DNA from: Chondrilla cf. caribensis | Taxonomy: Eukaryota; Porifera; Demospongiae; Chondrillida; Chondrillidae | Direction: 5' to 3' | Assembly (NCBI GenBank): GCA_964020155.1 | Contig: OZ026567.1 | Span: forward strand, 2,635,430-2,699,429 | Length of the DNA stretch: 64,000 nt | Shown: piece after piece, positions 14,113-26,531 of the stretch | Layout: every line of letters begins with the position of its first letter | Position numbering within the stretch: the stretch's first letter is position 1 | Translations under genes and position numbers: made by a program | The notes under the pieces: model-generated | The model's input: only the letters and a program-made list of their open reading frames with translations | Told to the model about the DNA's origin: nothing | The model's database searches: none

Positions 14113-15558
14113 TTAAGGCGGAGGAGGGTAGCGCAATGCCATGTGAATGCAAAGGTTGTACAGTGCATCAGTTGGCGTCCAAGCGAAGTGTTCTCTCCAC
14201 ATAAACTCGTCCAGGTGACTGGCTAATGTTGTCCTACTCACACCCTTCATGCTTTTAAACTCGGTTCCAATAACTTTCAATATTGTTGGTGTGTACACCA
14301 GTCTGTGGGTCTTTGAAGTGGAGTCAATGATTCACTCTCTGATGACCAGATACACTTGAAAGGCTGGAAACTTGACTATATGCTCACCGCTGATCACTCC
14401 AGATCTCAGTTCCTGAATGGATGTGTGTTTCGATGATAGGAAGCAAGGTTGCAGCAGAGCGATCAGGAACTAATTCCATATAGCCAAGAGATGGAAGATG
14501 TATCTACCATCCCAAAGACACAATTCTCGGTAGTAGAAGAATGTTCACGTTGATTTTGTGATATTCAGTGGAGAAGTAGCAAAAGGTACGTAAAGCTGTG
14601 TGGTGTTTGACTAGTTTTGTTTTAGTTAGCAAAAACCCTAATTTAGTGATAGTTATAGTTATTTAAAATGATGACAGAAATTAGAATTTTAGTTTTAGTT
14701 ATAGTATGCAGCCAAATTCTAGATTTTAGTTATAGTTACAGTTTTTGCCTTAAAATACAACTACAGTGTAATCTAGTTAATTACAGTAATGATGTGTGCT
14801 TTACATGTACACTCTACCATCATTATTATGCTCATGCATACCCAATTCCCAATGCTCCTAGTCTTCACCAATCTGTATATGAATACACCATTTCCACTCA
14901 TTGATATGGTCTTCTAAATATAGTCTTGTACAGTAACTATAAGACTTGTGGCAGATATTTGATTATAATTTTAGTTACTAATAGGGACATCATTAATTTT
15001 ACACTTTTAGTTACAGTTATAGTTTTTTGAAGGTGACTCCTGTACTTTTAGTTAGTTATATACAGTTATGATTAATTAAATGTCCAGAGCATTACTAAAA
15101 CATATTGTAGTTATAGGTATGATTAATCAAAACAACACTATTATTGACAACTAAAATGTACGTAGATTACCTTCTGTTGATGTGTCATTAATGACTTATT
15201 GATCTGAACAATTGTGCCAGGACCACCTAGCTTATAATGGTCATGTTCATCAATTTCCAAGAACTTATATCCCGAAAAACTGATAGAAATCTATAGCATT
15301 GCTCTCATTGACTTCACACTCTTTTGCTGCTTTGGTTACAGGCCACTGTTTTGACCACATCCACATCAGCATCAACCATATCTGAAGGGATATCTTGGAA
15401 TTGTGGAAGAAACTTTGCTGACCACTTTGGCTCCTTCCGCCTCTTATGGACTTGAAAGTTTTACATTGCGGACATCGCCACTTATAGCCATCAGCAACTT
15501 GTGGAGCGAGCTTCACAACCTCGACCCCTATCACTATGATCGTTGTGTAATCTAACAC
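14113..15558 (-). pseudogene. broken Merlin/ISXO2-like transposase
   Basis: The minus strand at 15558-15265 encodes a zinc-ribbon-like WRCPQCKTFKSIRGG followed by SKISLQIWLMLMWMW, the layout of ISXO2-like (Merlin superfamily) transposases. After a frameshift comes KLGGPGTIVQINKSL. Family members carry VEID(E)S here, so the first catalytic Asp is replaced by Asn. The C-terminal part (14300-14113) has the family-like GVSRTTLASHLDEFMWRE. Between the parts lies about 600 bp of AT-rich TTAGTTATAG repeats (about 14590-15130) plus stop codons. The element is dead. Merlin elements move by cut and paste. Confidence 0.75.
14590..15130. repeat. TTAGTTATAGTT-type low-complexity insertion
   Basis: Degenerate tandem TTTTAGTTATAG units that interrupt the Merlin-like transposase remnant. 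Confidence 0.6.
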
Positions 15559-15665
15559 CTTTTTCTAATGAGTGCCGAGAATCTCGGCACTCGTATCTGA
15601 TTCGTCAATAGTTGCGCAATTAATCTCTCGTGCCGCTAGACCGTCTTTCGCGCCGGAGGCGTTTA
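15553..15665. mobile_element. transposon end with perfect 10-bp palindrome arms
   Basis: Contains TCTAACACC then GAGTGCCGAG and its exact inverse separated by AAT (15570-15592). Further on is GCTAGACCGTCTTTCGC. The same two motifs occur in the same order at 60199-60226 and near 60697, so they probably mark ends of one mobile family. Confidence 0.5.
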
Positions 15666-15764
15666 GAAAGAAGGATGGTCGTAGCAGGCCAGACTGTAGT
15701 AGCAGCACGAGTGGTCTACCTAACCAGATTATTACGCGGGTACGTCAAAAGTCACGTGATCAAG

Positions 15765-18700
15765 ATGGAGTCTTCTGATTTGGATGTCAATCATGTAAGT
15801 TTTCACTTTTCTTTATCTTCATGTTGAGTTTATGATCTACTTGTGTTAGGATTTTTGTATTTAAATACATTCTACTATGTTTGTGAGGTAATTGTGTTAC
15901 TTTATTATTACCTGTTGACTATTGGTGGATTAAGGTGGTTATAGTGATTTTACACATCTTGTAATTAAATCCAGCTCCAGTAACAAACATGTTTGTTAAT
16001 TCTTCCCGTGAAACTAAAGTTTTAATATTTGATCCGAACCTCATACATATGTATACGTCCATACATATCCAACCCCAAAATGTAAACACAAGCTTAATAT
16101 CCTTGATGAGCCAAGATTTCCAATAGCCAATCCAATAATTAAAATTCAAAAGTCCACTTTGGATTCTTTGAAAGCACTCAGTAGCATTCTCTATGAAGGC
16201 AAATATCATGATACCAAATTTGGATTTCCTCATCCCAATTAAGGTACTCATTCTATTCTGAAAAAACACTTCTGTGTATCTATTTTATTTCAACGAGGTG
16301 GATTTGGAACCTAGGTTTTTATTTCATTGAGTAGTTAGTTCAACACCCTTTTAACTATTTCGTACAATAAGAGAAACTAACCAGGTGGTTGCATGGTAAG
16401 TGTGTTGTATGCCTGAATGCAAGCATTCAAAGCTTCATGATTCTTCGTTTATGTTGTAGATTGAACAGACAGCTATTCCTGGACCCGATGAACACAAACT
16501 GCAGTATTCATACGTATTTTGGTTCTCACAGCGACCTCAAGGTGGAGCAAGACAGACTGCTGAGAAATATGAACAAAATGTTAAGCTTGTGGGGTGTTTT
16601 GCATCCGTTGAGCAATTTTGGTCTTACTATTGTCATATGAAAAGGCCTAATGACCTTGCCAGTCCTTGTGACATTCATCTCTTCAAAGGTGGTATAAAAC
16701 CAATCTGGGAAGTAAGTGATAATATTTGGATATTCTAAATTGACATTTGGCTAATAGTTAGCATAGGCAGAGGAATGGCTTGACAAGTGGGGCAGCCTAA
16801 AGGCCATGGTGCTGAACTCATGAATAATATCATTTGCAATTGCATCCATGCTCTACATAGACATTCTTGGCCCCACCTTTGTGATGAGTGGGGGGGTGGG
16901 TGGGCATGGTCCCCCTGGCCCCTCCCCCCCCGTTCCACCACCTATGGTTAAAGGTGCACCAAAACAGGATTGAACTGATATATTGTGATAACCCATAGAA
17001 TACTGCCCACATATGCCAATATCAATAGCCAATCCAATATTTTGTGCAGTATAGGAGTTAGTGCGTTTACTCCCATAAGAAACAAAAATCACTTGAATTA
17101 TGAATAGTGAACTTAGTCTTCTGTAACTTGAGAATAATCCCCAATGGGTAAGCTTTTTGACTTCCTTGTACCACAATGGAAAATGATTAAAAATGACATT
17201 GGATTCTATATGTGAATGAGCAGTTCACTATCGGTTACGTCAGAAACAATGCGACTGATGCTGGCATGAAAGAATGATGTCCAGTAAACCAATAACCAGT
17301 CAGTGTCTAACATATCAGTGCAACCCTAATTTCAGTGTATTATGCTGCAGATTCAAATGTGAAAGTGGTGTGTTATCAATAAATTAGAGCAGCAATTTAC
17401 ATTGGCTCCTGCTTATCTACCATGTATCTGTGTGTACTGCACATATGTGCACACAAGGCCTTTGTTTGGTACCTGTTGTCTCTGCTGTAATGGTTGCATG
17501 CTTCTCCTGATTTAATATCATACAAGTCAGTTTGAGTACCAGTATAGAGATGTGTCCAATAATTTCCCGGCATACTCATTTATCTATCCTAACTGTATAG
17601 GATGAAGCTAATAAAAGTGGCGGTAAATGGATGGTTCGGTTAAAGAAAGGCATTGTTTCAAGATGTTGGGAAAATTTGGCAAGTCTTAACTGCTATTTAT
17701 TTACATAGCATGCATTTTATGGTCATCTTTTGCGTTCAGTGGAAGAACTCCCACCATTGTAGAATGTTAGTGAATACCTTTGACAGAACTATGATAAGTA
17801 TATACATACCATGTAACTTGCTTATTATTGTCCCTTTCCATCATTAAAGGCATACACTCTTAACCTGGGCAAACCACTACTGATAATAAGTACATATCTC
17901 TGATAACATTTAAGGTATTTTTTGAATCGTACATTGAAACTATGATCGGCAATTTACTAGTAATGTAACTATGTCCCACTCTGGAATCATCTATTGTTCT
18001 ATGTATACTGCAAAAAAAGACCTTTGCCGTACATTGAAAACCCATTACTATTGTAATCAATGCTTTTTATAATATTTGTTATGGTGATATATACATATGT
18101 AGCTGTTGGCTATCCTGGGTGAACAGTTCATGGTTGGTGATGAGATTTGCGGTGCTGTTGTATCTCTGAGACAGCAGGAGGACATAATATCAGTTTGGAA
18201 CAAGACAGCAGGAGACCAATTTGTTACATCGAAGATAAGGTAATGCTGTGTCTTTACAATGCATTCTGTACACTCTATTGTACTTGTGATAGTATTTGTA
18301 AAGTATGTACGTTATGACAAATCTGAAGTGTATTCTACAGTTTATATTGTTACATTTGTATGGATTGATGTGAGTGGATGTACGTGCATATGTATGTGTG
18401 AGTGCATGTTTGTATGTACGGATGCATGTATATATAGTTAACTATGAGAATATCATGCAATGCAATGCTTCTGTATTATTATGATACATCTTCCATGCAT
18501 ATCTATCCCCATCTAGCCACACATACGTATCTAGGTATCAATAATCCTATATCTCAAATCTTGAATATGTACATCTTAAGCTATCCTTGGCCCCTTTGTT
18601 GAAATTTTGCTGCCCTGCGTAAGGAGTAAGTAAGGAAGGTACATGGTCTTATCCCACCATTGGCACAAAAATCACTAGTTTTCAAAATGTAGCAACCCCA

Positions 18701-19120
18701 TAATAGTTCCAAATTATCAAAGACTTCAAAAACCTGTTTCCTCCAACTTGCAGAGGAAGGCCTAGGACTTAAAATCCAGCATTTTGAGTGTACTGAAAAA
18801 ATGTTCCTATTCAAACCATAACTTTTGTGCAGTCATTCACACATTTTGAATCAAAAGCCGTGTTCTTGGCACTGATGCAGTGTTTACAGTACACGTTTGT
18901 TTTTCCTGATAGGGACACCCTGCAAAGGATTTTATCGCTTCCAATCAATACTATAATGGAATATAAAGCACATAACGTCAGCATGAAGTATGTTTATTTC
19001 TTGTCTTGTTGACATGCAAAGTGACTGTGACTATTACATCTTCATAACATTGTATGTTACATATGTATCATGTCCAGAGATAAGACAAGCTTCAAGAATA
19101 CCGATGTCTTTGTCAGATGA
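15765..19120 (+). CDS. EIF4E2: eIF4E homologous protein (4EHP/eIF4E2 type)
   Basis: Six exons join in frame (204 residues): 15765-15794, 16460-16711, 17601-17678, 18103-18239, 18913-18987 and 19078-19120. Conserved 4EHP blocks include LQYSYVFWFSQRP, ASVEQFWSYYCHM, DIHLFKGGIKPIWE, NKSGGKWMVRLKKG, SRCWENL, GEQFMVGDEICGAVVS and IISVWNKTA. The C-terminus (YKAHNVSMKDKTSFKNT) matches the class II ending better than read-through to the stop at 19012. This places the last junction at the 18988 donor. 4EHP binds the mRNA cap without recruiting eIF4G and represses translation. Intron 3 starts with GC instead of GT (17679). The gene converges on the UIF-like gene, with stop codons 75 bp apart. Confidence 0.93.
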
Positions 19121-19194
19121 AAACTTACAATGATTTATAGACTCTACATCAAAATTTTAATTTCTCTGTGTGTGTTCAATTATTATCCTCTGTG

Positions 19195-20921
19195 TTACCC
19201 TAAATTGCCACCTCTATTAACGCGAAGCCTTCTGGTGAATGGAGGTTGTGCAACAACTGGGGGAGGAGGTGGTGAGGTCATCTCACGAGTAGCTTCTATG
19301 CTGGAAAATCGCACATTAGTAGTCATTGATGTCTGAAATAGAAAGTAAGGGTTAGAAATAATATAATATAAGCACACACAAGAATATAAAATGTGTACAC
19401 ATACACGCACATTCATGCATACATGTATGTATTCACACAATACACATGCATGTACAAAATAATTACTGTAATTTGCAGAGTATATGAGCACATGCAAACA
19501 AGTATAAGATACATGTACATTGTGTGTAATACACTCATGTTCAATTTAATGCATGTGCAAATTATACATGGGGACCTACTGTATGAATGGGGACTTCAGC
19601 CATATCAATCCCCAGGGGATCAGTGTCCACCTGTCTTGAGTAAGGGCCCTTAACAGATATTTGAAGGCTCTGGGCTGGAGATGTGGTGGGATGAGGTTGC
19701 TGTTGAAGTTGCTGCACTACTGGTGTGAGTGACAGGGTCTTGGACATATTCACATTTGCACCTCTCCTATAACACATAACACATTAAAATCCATATTGAA
19801 TATAATACCACTTTTTATAAGTATACATACATACTTTGGTTGGTTCGACAAGACAAATCCCTTCTTTGATTGAAGGTTTTTCCCTTTATTTGCAACACCA
19901 CCAGATCTTACACCCAGAATGTTCTTTCTTGCTTTAGATTTAGCATTGCCGCCCTGTGACACATTCTGCAGCCTGGTTGACATTCCAGGTGGTGCAGTTG
20001 GTACTCTCTTCTGTGGTACTCCTCTACGCTTCTTCCCTCCACCCAATTGTGTACCAGATCCTCCTCTAGTGGCAGTGTGACGTAGACTTCGTGTTTTTAA
20101 ATTGGTCTGTCAAAACATAAGGAAAAAATGATAAACACTTTTAATCCCAACTGGATGGTACAGGAGCCACTATATGTCTGCTATACTAATTTATGCGAAA
20201 CAGTAATGTATACATGATAAAAGGCCGCCATTTTTTCACATCCCTTCATATAGAGTGCTATCACACTCTGTGATAGAGTAAATACATATACACTACAATT
20301 TGATTACTAAGCACCCTTGTTAGTACATACGTCTGGTAAATACACTCACTTCACTCCATCTCTATCTCACATGCATGTACTGTACTATGTCAAAGGTAAT
20401 AATAGGTAACATGGCTAATATTTGTACTGATATTAGTAGCACAGATGTGGTGTACCATTTGAGGTACTCACAAACCAAGTTGGGCTGTGCTACATGAATG
20501 TCTTGCATGTGCTTGATGAAATATTAGTGATACAAGCAGGATGATATTAATACTGCATGAATGTAACTATAACCTTCTTGGATGTGGTCTGCAACTGTTG
20601 GTTACTTCTTATTTTCTTTTGTATCTTTTTGTTAGCTGGTTTCTTTGTATTGCGTTGCCTCTTTTGTTTTATGATGTCATCTACACAGGAAATAGATGAT
20701 ATTTGCAGGGAAATATCTATATAAGCAATATATATAACGCATACATATGATTTCTCCATGTAATACAGAACATTTGTCTGAAATACAGAATGCTAAAGTT
20801 AGAAACACTACAATATATGGGATGACAAATACAACTATTGCTTCACAAACACAGTGTTAACAGATACAAGGCTTACAAAAGGCGCACAATTACCTAATGA
20901 TTGATCTATATCAGTAGGCAT
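19195..20921 (-). CDS. FYTTD1: UIF/FYTTD1-like mRNA export adaptor
   Basis: Five exons join exactly in phase (243 residues): 20921-20894, 20680-20574, 20106-19835, 19766-19580 and 19332-19195. Residues about 7-19 read QSLDDIIKQKRQR, matching the UAP56-binding motif of UIF (SLDDIIKLNR in vertebrates). This motif is assembled across the first intron. The middle is strongly basic with RGG/KRR stretches. The C-terminal MTTNVRFSSI resembles the second UIF motif, MTLNERF. In other animals UIF bridges the helicase UAP56/DDX39B and the export receptor NXF1 in the nucleus. Overall similarity is low outside the motifs, so other UAP56-motif proteins remain possible. The start is 119 bp from the divergent SLC47A start. 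Confidence 0.7.
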
Positions 20922-21040
20922 AGTGAGTGAGGTTGTAGATCAGAAATTACTCGCCGCGGCGATCGAGTTCCGTTCCAAACTGAAAGTTACGTTTCCGCCC
21001 ACTTGAACCAAGATGGGAATTCCCCTCCTCCCTTGACACA
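20922..21040. promoter_or_regulatory. shared divergent promoter, UIF-like and SLC47A genes
   Basis: Only 119 bp separate two divergent start codons, so both core promoters and 5' UTRs must lie here or overlap the coding exons. The sequence is CpG-bearing with CTCGCCGCGGCGATCGAG and no TATA box. A TCTCGCGATA motif lies just inside SLC47A exon 1 (21051-21060). Confidence 0.6.
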
Positions 21041-24000
21041 ATGGACCTGTTCTCGCGATACTTTCTCCCCAAAGGAGGCCAAGTAGATGAACTTTCTGGT
21101 TTTGTTCAGTTTGCGTGGCCTACGGTGAGTTCATTCAACGTCTTTGAAACTTTGTGGAAGATAAAAGAAAGTTTCGTTTAAGAGAAAAATAGTTAAATAT
21201 GAGGCTATGTATGGTCGAATACATCGTAGTACTACGACCCGCGCGTGGGTGCACGCATGGGTGCTTCGTGATCGTTGTACCTTCTAATAACGAAATAATT
21301 CACTTATACGTGTCAAGGAAGATTAATAGTAAAGAAGTATAAGTTGGAGCTGATTAAGTCTGAAAACTAAGCTGTTGATTCGAGTTCATGTCAGTGATAT
21401 CTCCTTACATGGGGTGATTGACCAGTGACCAAATCCGAGCGTGAAGGCTTTGCTGAACATGGCATTTTCAGAGAAGGCTATTTTAATCCTGAAAGAGACT
21501 CCCAAGTAATTTGAGTGCAGGGTGGATGTGTGTGGCAGCAACCCCACCCCGCACTCAAATTACTTGTTTGCCATTTCTATCATTCACACTTAGATATAAT
21601 ATTACATATGAGTCATGTTTCTACAATTCCCAATGTAGGCTACTCGTTGCTATGTAACCTCAGGAAGGATACGCAATAGATCGTGTGTTCTGAGATAGAT
21701 TTATTGACTACTGTATATCAAACAATATACCCCGTCATAGCATAGCTAGGTGGCTCAACCTAAATCTAATGCTGATTCAGAAGATGCAGTCTTGATTGCT
21801 CTTTGTGTACTGTTTTTATTGTTCTTTTGCTTATTTTGACATTCAGATTCTTGTACTGTTGTTGGAACAGTCAACTGTTGCAATTAGTATGGCTTTCTGT
21901 GGACACCTGGGAGAACATGAAATGGCCGCAGTTGGTATGTTGAAGGAATATCATGCTGGTTTTACGATCCTTAGCATTAATGCTGTTAATTTTCATTCTT
22001 TATTATCTTTATTATGATTGCAACGGAACATAGCTCTGGCTATAGCAGTAAGTTATCACTAAATTCTATTTTATAGGTAAATAATACTCAACTTCATTAA
22101 TTATTGTAGTTTTGTAATATTACTGGTATCCATCCTTCCTATGGATTGACAACGGTGATTGATACATATGGAACACAGGCCGTGGGAACAGGTAACAGCC
22201 AGAGATTGTGGATAGTTACCATTAGAGGTATGTAACAATGATATGGGAACACACTGCATATACACACTAACGTATTTGACTGTGTAAAATTATTTCATCT
22301 TCATCCTCTGTAGCTTATTTGCTACAAATATTAGCCATGTTACCTATTGGCTTCCTGTGGTATAATGCGGAAGCAATACTATTGGCTCTAAGACAATCAC
22401 CTGATGCTGCCAAGTGTGTGTATATTTTATGTGTACATGTATGCTTTTGTACTTAGTAAGAAAATGTCTTCTGTGTATGTAGGTCAGCTGCACAGTTTGC
22501 AAAAATATATTTCTTTTCTTTACCAGTGAGTTAACCCTGTCTATGTACATGAGATCTTGTGGATTTCAGAAAGGAAAGAACTACAGTGGAACCTCTCTAT
22601 TACAAACCTCTGAACTGCAGGGACCTCTATAATAAGAACACCATTCTGTGTCCCAGCATAGTTCTGTAGTATATTAAGTGACCTCTGAATTGAGCAAACC
22701 TCTGTTATAAGTACTGAAATTAAGGTCCCATAGTGTCCGGATTGGAGAGGTTTCACTGTATGTGTCATACTTGTCATTGTAAATTTCTCACACTTTTAGG
22801 GGCTTGCAATGCACAATTTGGCCACCAAATACATTCAATCTCTTGGACTTGCTACTCCTGTTATATTTCTTGGCATCACCTGCAATGTTACCATTGTCAT
22901 TTGTTGTTACATGTTAGTACACATCTTCTCCTTGGGCCTGAGGTATGTAGTTGGCTACCGCTATCTAATGTTGATTAGTGTTGTGATGGTGTTCGCCTTA
23001 TTTGATCTAGCGGAGTAGCATGGGCGCACGTAATAGCTTGGTCCATTCAACCTCTCTTTGCTTATATGCTGTTTGCTGCTTTGGATTTAACCTCCAAATT
23101 AAAAGGTACTGTACCTTGACTATAAAATTAATTTTCATTGATAAAAATTTTAATTTTATGTGAACAATATCATATTATAGCTTCAGTAGCTGAAGTATTT
23201 CAAGAATGGCGTCAATTCCTGGCAGTAGCACTGTCTGGGATGTTTATGATTTGTCTGGAATCATGGACTTTTGAAATTGGAGCAGTAATTATAGGCAAGT
23301 ATTGGCAGTTGTATTAGTATATGTTTCCAGTTGAAATTTGTTCATTATTTTATTAATTCACTTCAATACAGGTGTCACTGGAGAAACTCAACTAGCAGCA
23401 CAGGCTGTTATTTCCCAATTATCAGAGATAATTTTTATGGTGTGTCTTTGGGAAAATGCTTTTAACAAGTTTACTGTTTATTTGCATGTGCTATGTCTAT
23501 GTCTCATTACCCTGCCTATGTAGGCCTACTTCTGTATATCCCATAGTTAATCTGTTTGTGTTAACTATGGCAATGTATTGTCAACTAACGGATGTTTATG
23601 TACTGCATAGGTTTCACAGGGTATATCGACTACAGTAGCTGTCAGAGTCGGTACTGCATTAGGTGCTGGTCACCCTGGAGCTGCACAGAGAGCACTCAGA
23701 ATTGGTCTCTCTATAATTGTTATGTGTAGTTTTATCAGTGGAACAGCTATGCTTCTGTTTAGATACCGGATAGGTTATATCTTTGTATCAGAAATGTGAG
23801 TGCATTGTGTGTTGGGGATGAGTGTACCAAACATGTGAATGCTGTTAAATTGTTACATTTATTAGATCAGTTGCAGATTTGGTAGGAATAACCATCCCTA
23901 TATTATCTTTATGTCAGATTTTTGATGGAATACAGGTATGTCAGAACATCACACAATCCAATGGCAATCATGGCAAACATTGTTATTGTACTGCTTGGCA

Positions 24001-24438
24001 TATTGTTTTCAGGGTGTCTGTTCTGGTGTGCTAGTAGGATGTGGCAAGCAACATCTAGGGGCCATTGTAAACCTGGTTGGCTATTATTTTCTAGCTTTGC
24101 CATTAGCCATTCTGTTGTCTGTCAGTGGCTGGGACCTTTCTGGTATGTGGAATATATTTGTGTGAATGTGTTCATTTCATTGGAAGTTTTTATTACTTAC
24201 AGGGTATTGGACAGGAATCCTAGCAGGGTTAATTACTCAGGTAACTTTATAGAAGTTATTGACAGCACATTGCATCATATGGTAGATTGTGGCCGGATTG
24301 TATTATTGATTTGTCTTCATGCAGAGCTCTTGTTTCTTGTACATTCTATGGAGGATCAATTGGCGGAGGGAATCTCATAAAGCACAACTAAGTGCTGGGA
24401 TAGTGAACCCTTTTATAGCTGATGATGTATATTTATAA
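21041..24438 (+). CDS. MATE/SLC47A-family multidrug and toxin extrusion transporter
   Basis: Fifteen exons chain with every phase consistent (467 residues): 21041-21124, 21847-21934, 22034-22047, 22110-22227, 22314-22413, 22483-22525, 22800-22942, 23011-23105, 23181-23294, 23372-23439, 23611-23795, 23866-23935, 24013-24142, 24203-24240 and 24325-24438. The product has about 12 hydrophobic segments. MATE signatures include LLEQSTVAISMAFCGHLG, GLTTVIDTYGTQAVG, the ETQLAAQAVISQ block and VAVRVGTALGAGHPGAAQRA. Animal SLC47A proteins exchange protons for organic cations at the plasma membrane. Exon 3 is only 14 nt, and intron 9 begins with GC (23295). Intron 6 carries a MITE. The last exon is the least certain. 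Confidence 0.92.
22584..22758. mobile_element. pogo/Tigger-like MITE
   Basis: 175 bp starting CAGTGGAACCTCTC and ending GAGAGGTTTCACTG, flanked by TA on each side. It lies in intron 6 of the SLC47A gene. Confidence 0.8.
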
Positions 24439-24706
24439 TAATATGATACAAACAATGCTATTAATCATTAATACGCTGATGCAAGGCCATATACCCTCCG
24501 CGCGCGCACTATAATATATATTATTGTATTATTATGTGAGACACGCAAATACGGATCTCCGTATACGATTATTATTACACCTTAAGTGCAGCCAATCAGC
24601 GACGGAGGCGCCTATTTCAAACAATCGTTCACAAGACCTGGAACAAAGCGTTCTTTCTTATTTTAAGTTTGATTTGTATGAATTTCATATCTAAGAGTGT
24701 ACAATA

Positions 24707-26509
24707 ATGGCCGAGACGTCTGTTAAAAGAGCCACTGATGAAGATATTAATCAATATTTCCAAATTGATGCTCTAACAAAATCAGGCAAGAAGGCACAAA
24801 CTCCAAGATGGGGATTGAAACCTATTTCTTCTCAGCGACCCCTCAGCAGTAGCCGAATGGTGTTGGCTGTCAGCAAAGGATCGTCAATTCAAGTGAGAAA
24901 CGCTGACGATTCCAAAGTTGGCAAAGTTGACCTGGCAAATAAACACACAAGAAATCAAGCACCCTTACGCGATTTGGAGAACAAGCTATCTGCCGTGAGT
25001 ATAAGTGGGACGCCTAAAGAACCTTCAGGTACTAGTAAGAAGACTCCCGGAAAAGTACTGAATAGTTCCAGTGTCGTGGACAGATTTATTCCCAGCCGAA
25101 GTAGCCAAAATATAGAACAGAGTACCTTTTTACTTTCTGGAAAAAAAGAGAAGCTCAGTCCGGGGACACAAGAGTATCAGGACTTTCTTTACTCTCACAT
25201 GACAGCCGAAAATCCACAGAGAAGAATTTTACCAATTGCTTCTTGTGATGCCAAGAGTACATCTATTCGAACTCCCCATGAGTTAGTCAGAAGTGCAAAC
25301 AGGACAACATTCAAGCCGAGTGCTCGAGACAGAAGAGTCATCCCTAGTGAAGAAGAGCAAATATTGGATGCTCCTAGGGTATTAGATGACTACTGTAAGT
25401 ACATATGTGTATGTATGTATTGTGTGGTTATTCACTGTTGTTACCCACTCTATAGACCTCAACTTGGTAGATTGGAGTCGGTCGAATGTTCTTGCAATAG
25501 CCCTTTTCGATGTTGTCTACTTATGGAATGCTGACACTGGTTCAGTTGACGAATTGTGTCAAGTTCATGGAGAAGATGCATATGTATCATCTGTTGCATG
25601 GGGTAAGGGTGGCTCTTACCTTGCTGTGGGTACCAGTGGAAATGAAGTCCACATATGGGATGTCAACAAAATGAAGCGATTGAGAGTAATGAAAGGTCAT
25701 ACATCTCGGATTGGAGCTTTGTCATGGAGGCAACATATAGTAACCAGGTTTGTTTATACTATTACATGAAAGTTATATTTGTGCCGTTAGTCAATGTCGA
25801 CTTGTTTCCTGTCTCCAGTGGCTCCAGAGATGGTTGTATCTATCATCATGACGTTCGTGCTAAGCACCACATTATTCACAATTCTGTCCATCATAAAATG
25901 GAGGTTTGTGGTCTCAAGTGGTCCAGAGATGGTGGTTATCTGGCCAGTGGAAGCAACGACAATAGTGTGTGCATATGGAGCTTTGGTTGTTTAGAAAAGC
26001 CAGTTCAGGTGCTGGAGCATGCTGCAGCTGTTAAAGGCCTTGCTTGGTGTCCTTGGCAGAACTGTGTATTGGCAACAGGAGGAGGAAGTGCAGATCAGCA
26101 TTTGCGTCTTTGGGACATACAAACAGGCAAAGAAATGAAATCTGTTAATACCGGATCACAGGTAATGAAAATCATATGAACACTTGGTTTGTGTTTTCAA
26201 GGATTTATTACTATCCATTCATCTTTATTTCAGGTAACTTCAATTATATGGTCCAAGTCTAATAGAGAAATTCTTACAAGTCATGGCCCACCATTTCATC
26301 AGTTAAGTTTGTGGAATGAAGACTTGGAAAAGTGTGCTGACATTAAAGGACACAATGGCCGAATTCTAAAAATAGTCAGAAGCCCCTGTGGTTCCCTTGT
26401 GGCGTCGCTGTCCGCTGACGAGACTCTGAGAGTGTGGAAGTGCTTCGACGTGTTGCCTGATACGAGCCAAAGTGGCATCGAATCGTTTCATGGCAGCATG
26501 ATCCGTTGA
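24707..26509 (+). CDS. CDC20: CDC20, activator of the anaphase-promoting complex
   Basis: Four exons join in phase (532 residues): 24707-25394, 25456-25747, 25819-26161 and 26234-26509. The N-terminal region carries a C-box, DRFIPSR, at residues 125-131. A seven-bladed WD40 domain follows, starting after ILDAPRVLDDYYLNLVDWS, with CDC20 signatures such as SSVAWGKGGSYLAVGTS, ATGGGSADQHLRLWDIQTG and LSADETLRVWKCF. The chain ends in Ile-Arg, the IR tail that docks on APC3/CDC27. CDC20 brings securin and cyclin B to the APC/C for ubiquitylation and is the target of the spindle checkpoint. I see no KEN box in the N-terminal region, unlike in vertebrates. The stop lies 22 bp before the selenoprotein T start codon. 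Confidence 0.97.
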
Positions 26510-26531
26510 TTAATATTCTGATGTCATCAAA

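Noticed and set aside
18913..19012. EIF4E2-like ending at the stop codon at 19012
   Set aside because: Splicing at 18988 gives the conserved class II ending SMKDKTSFKNT, whereas read-through gives an unconserved tail.
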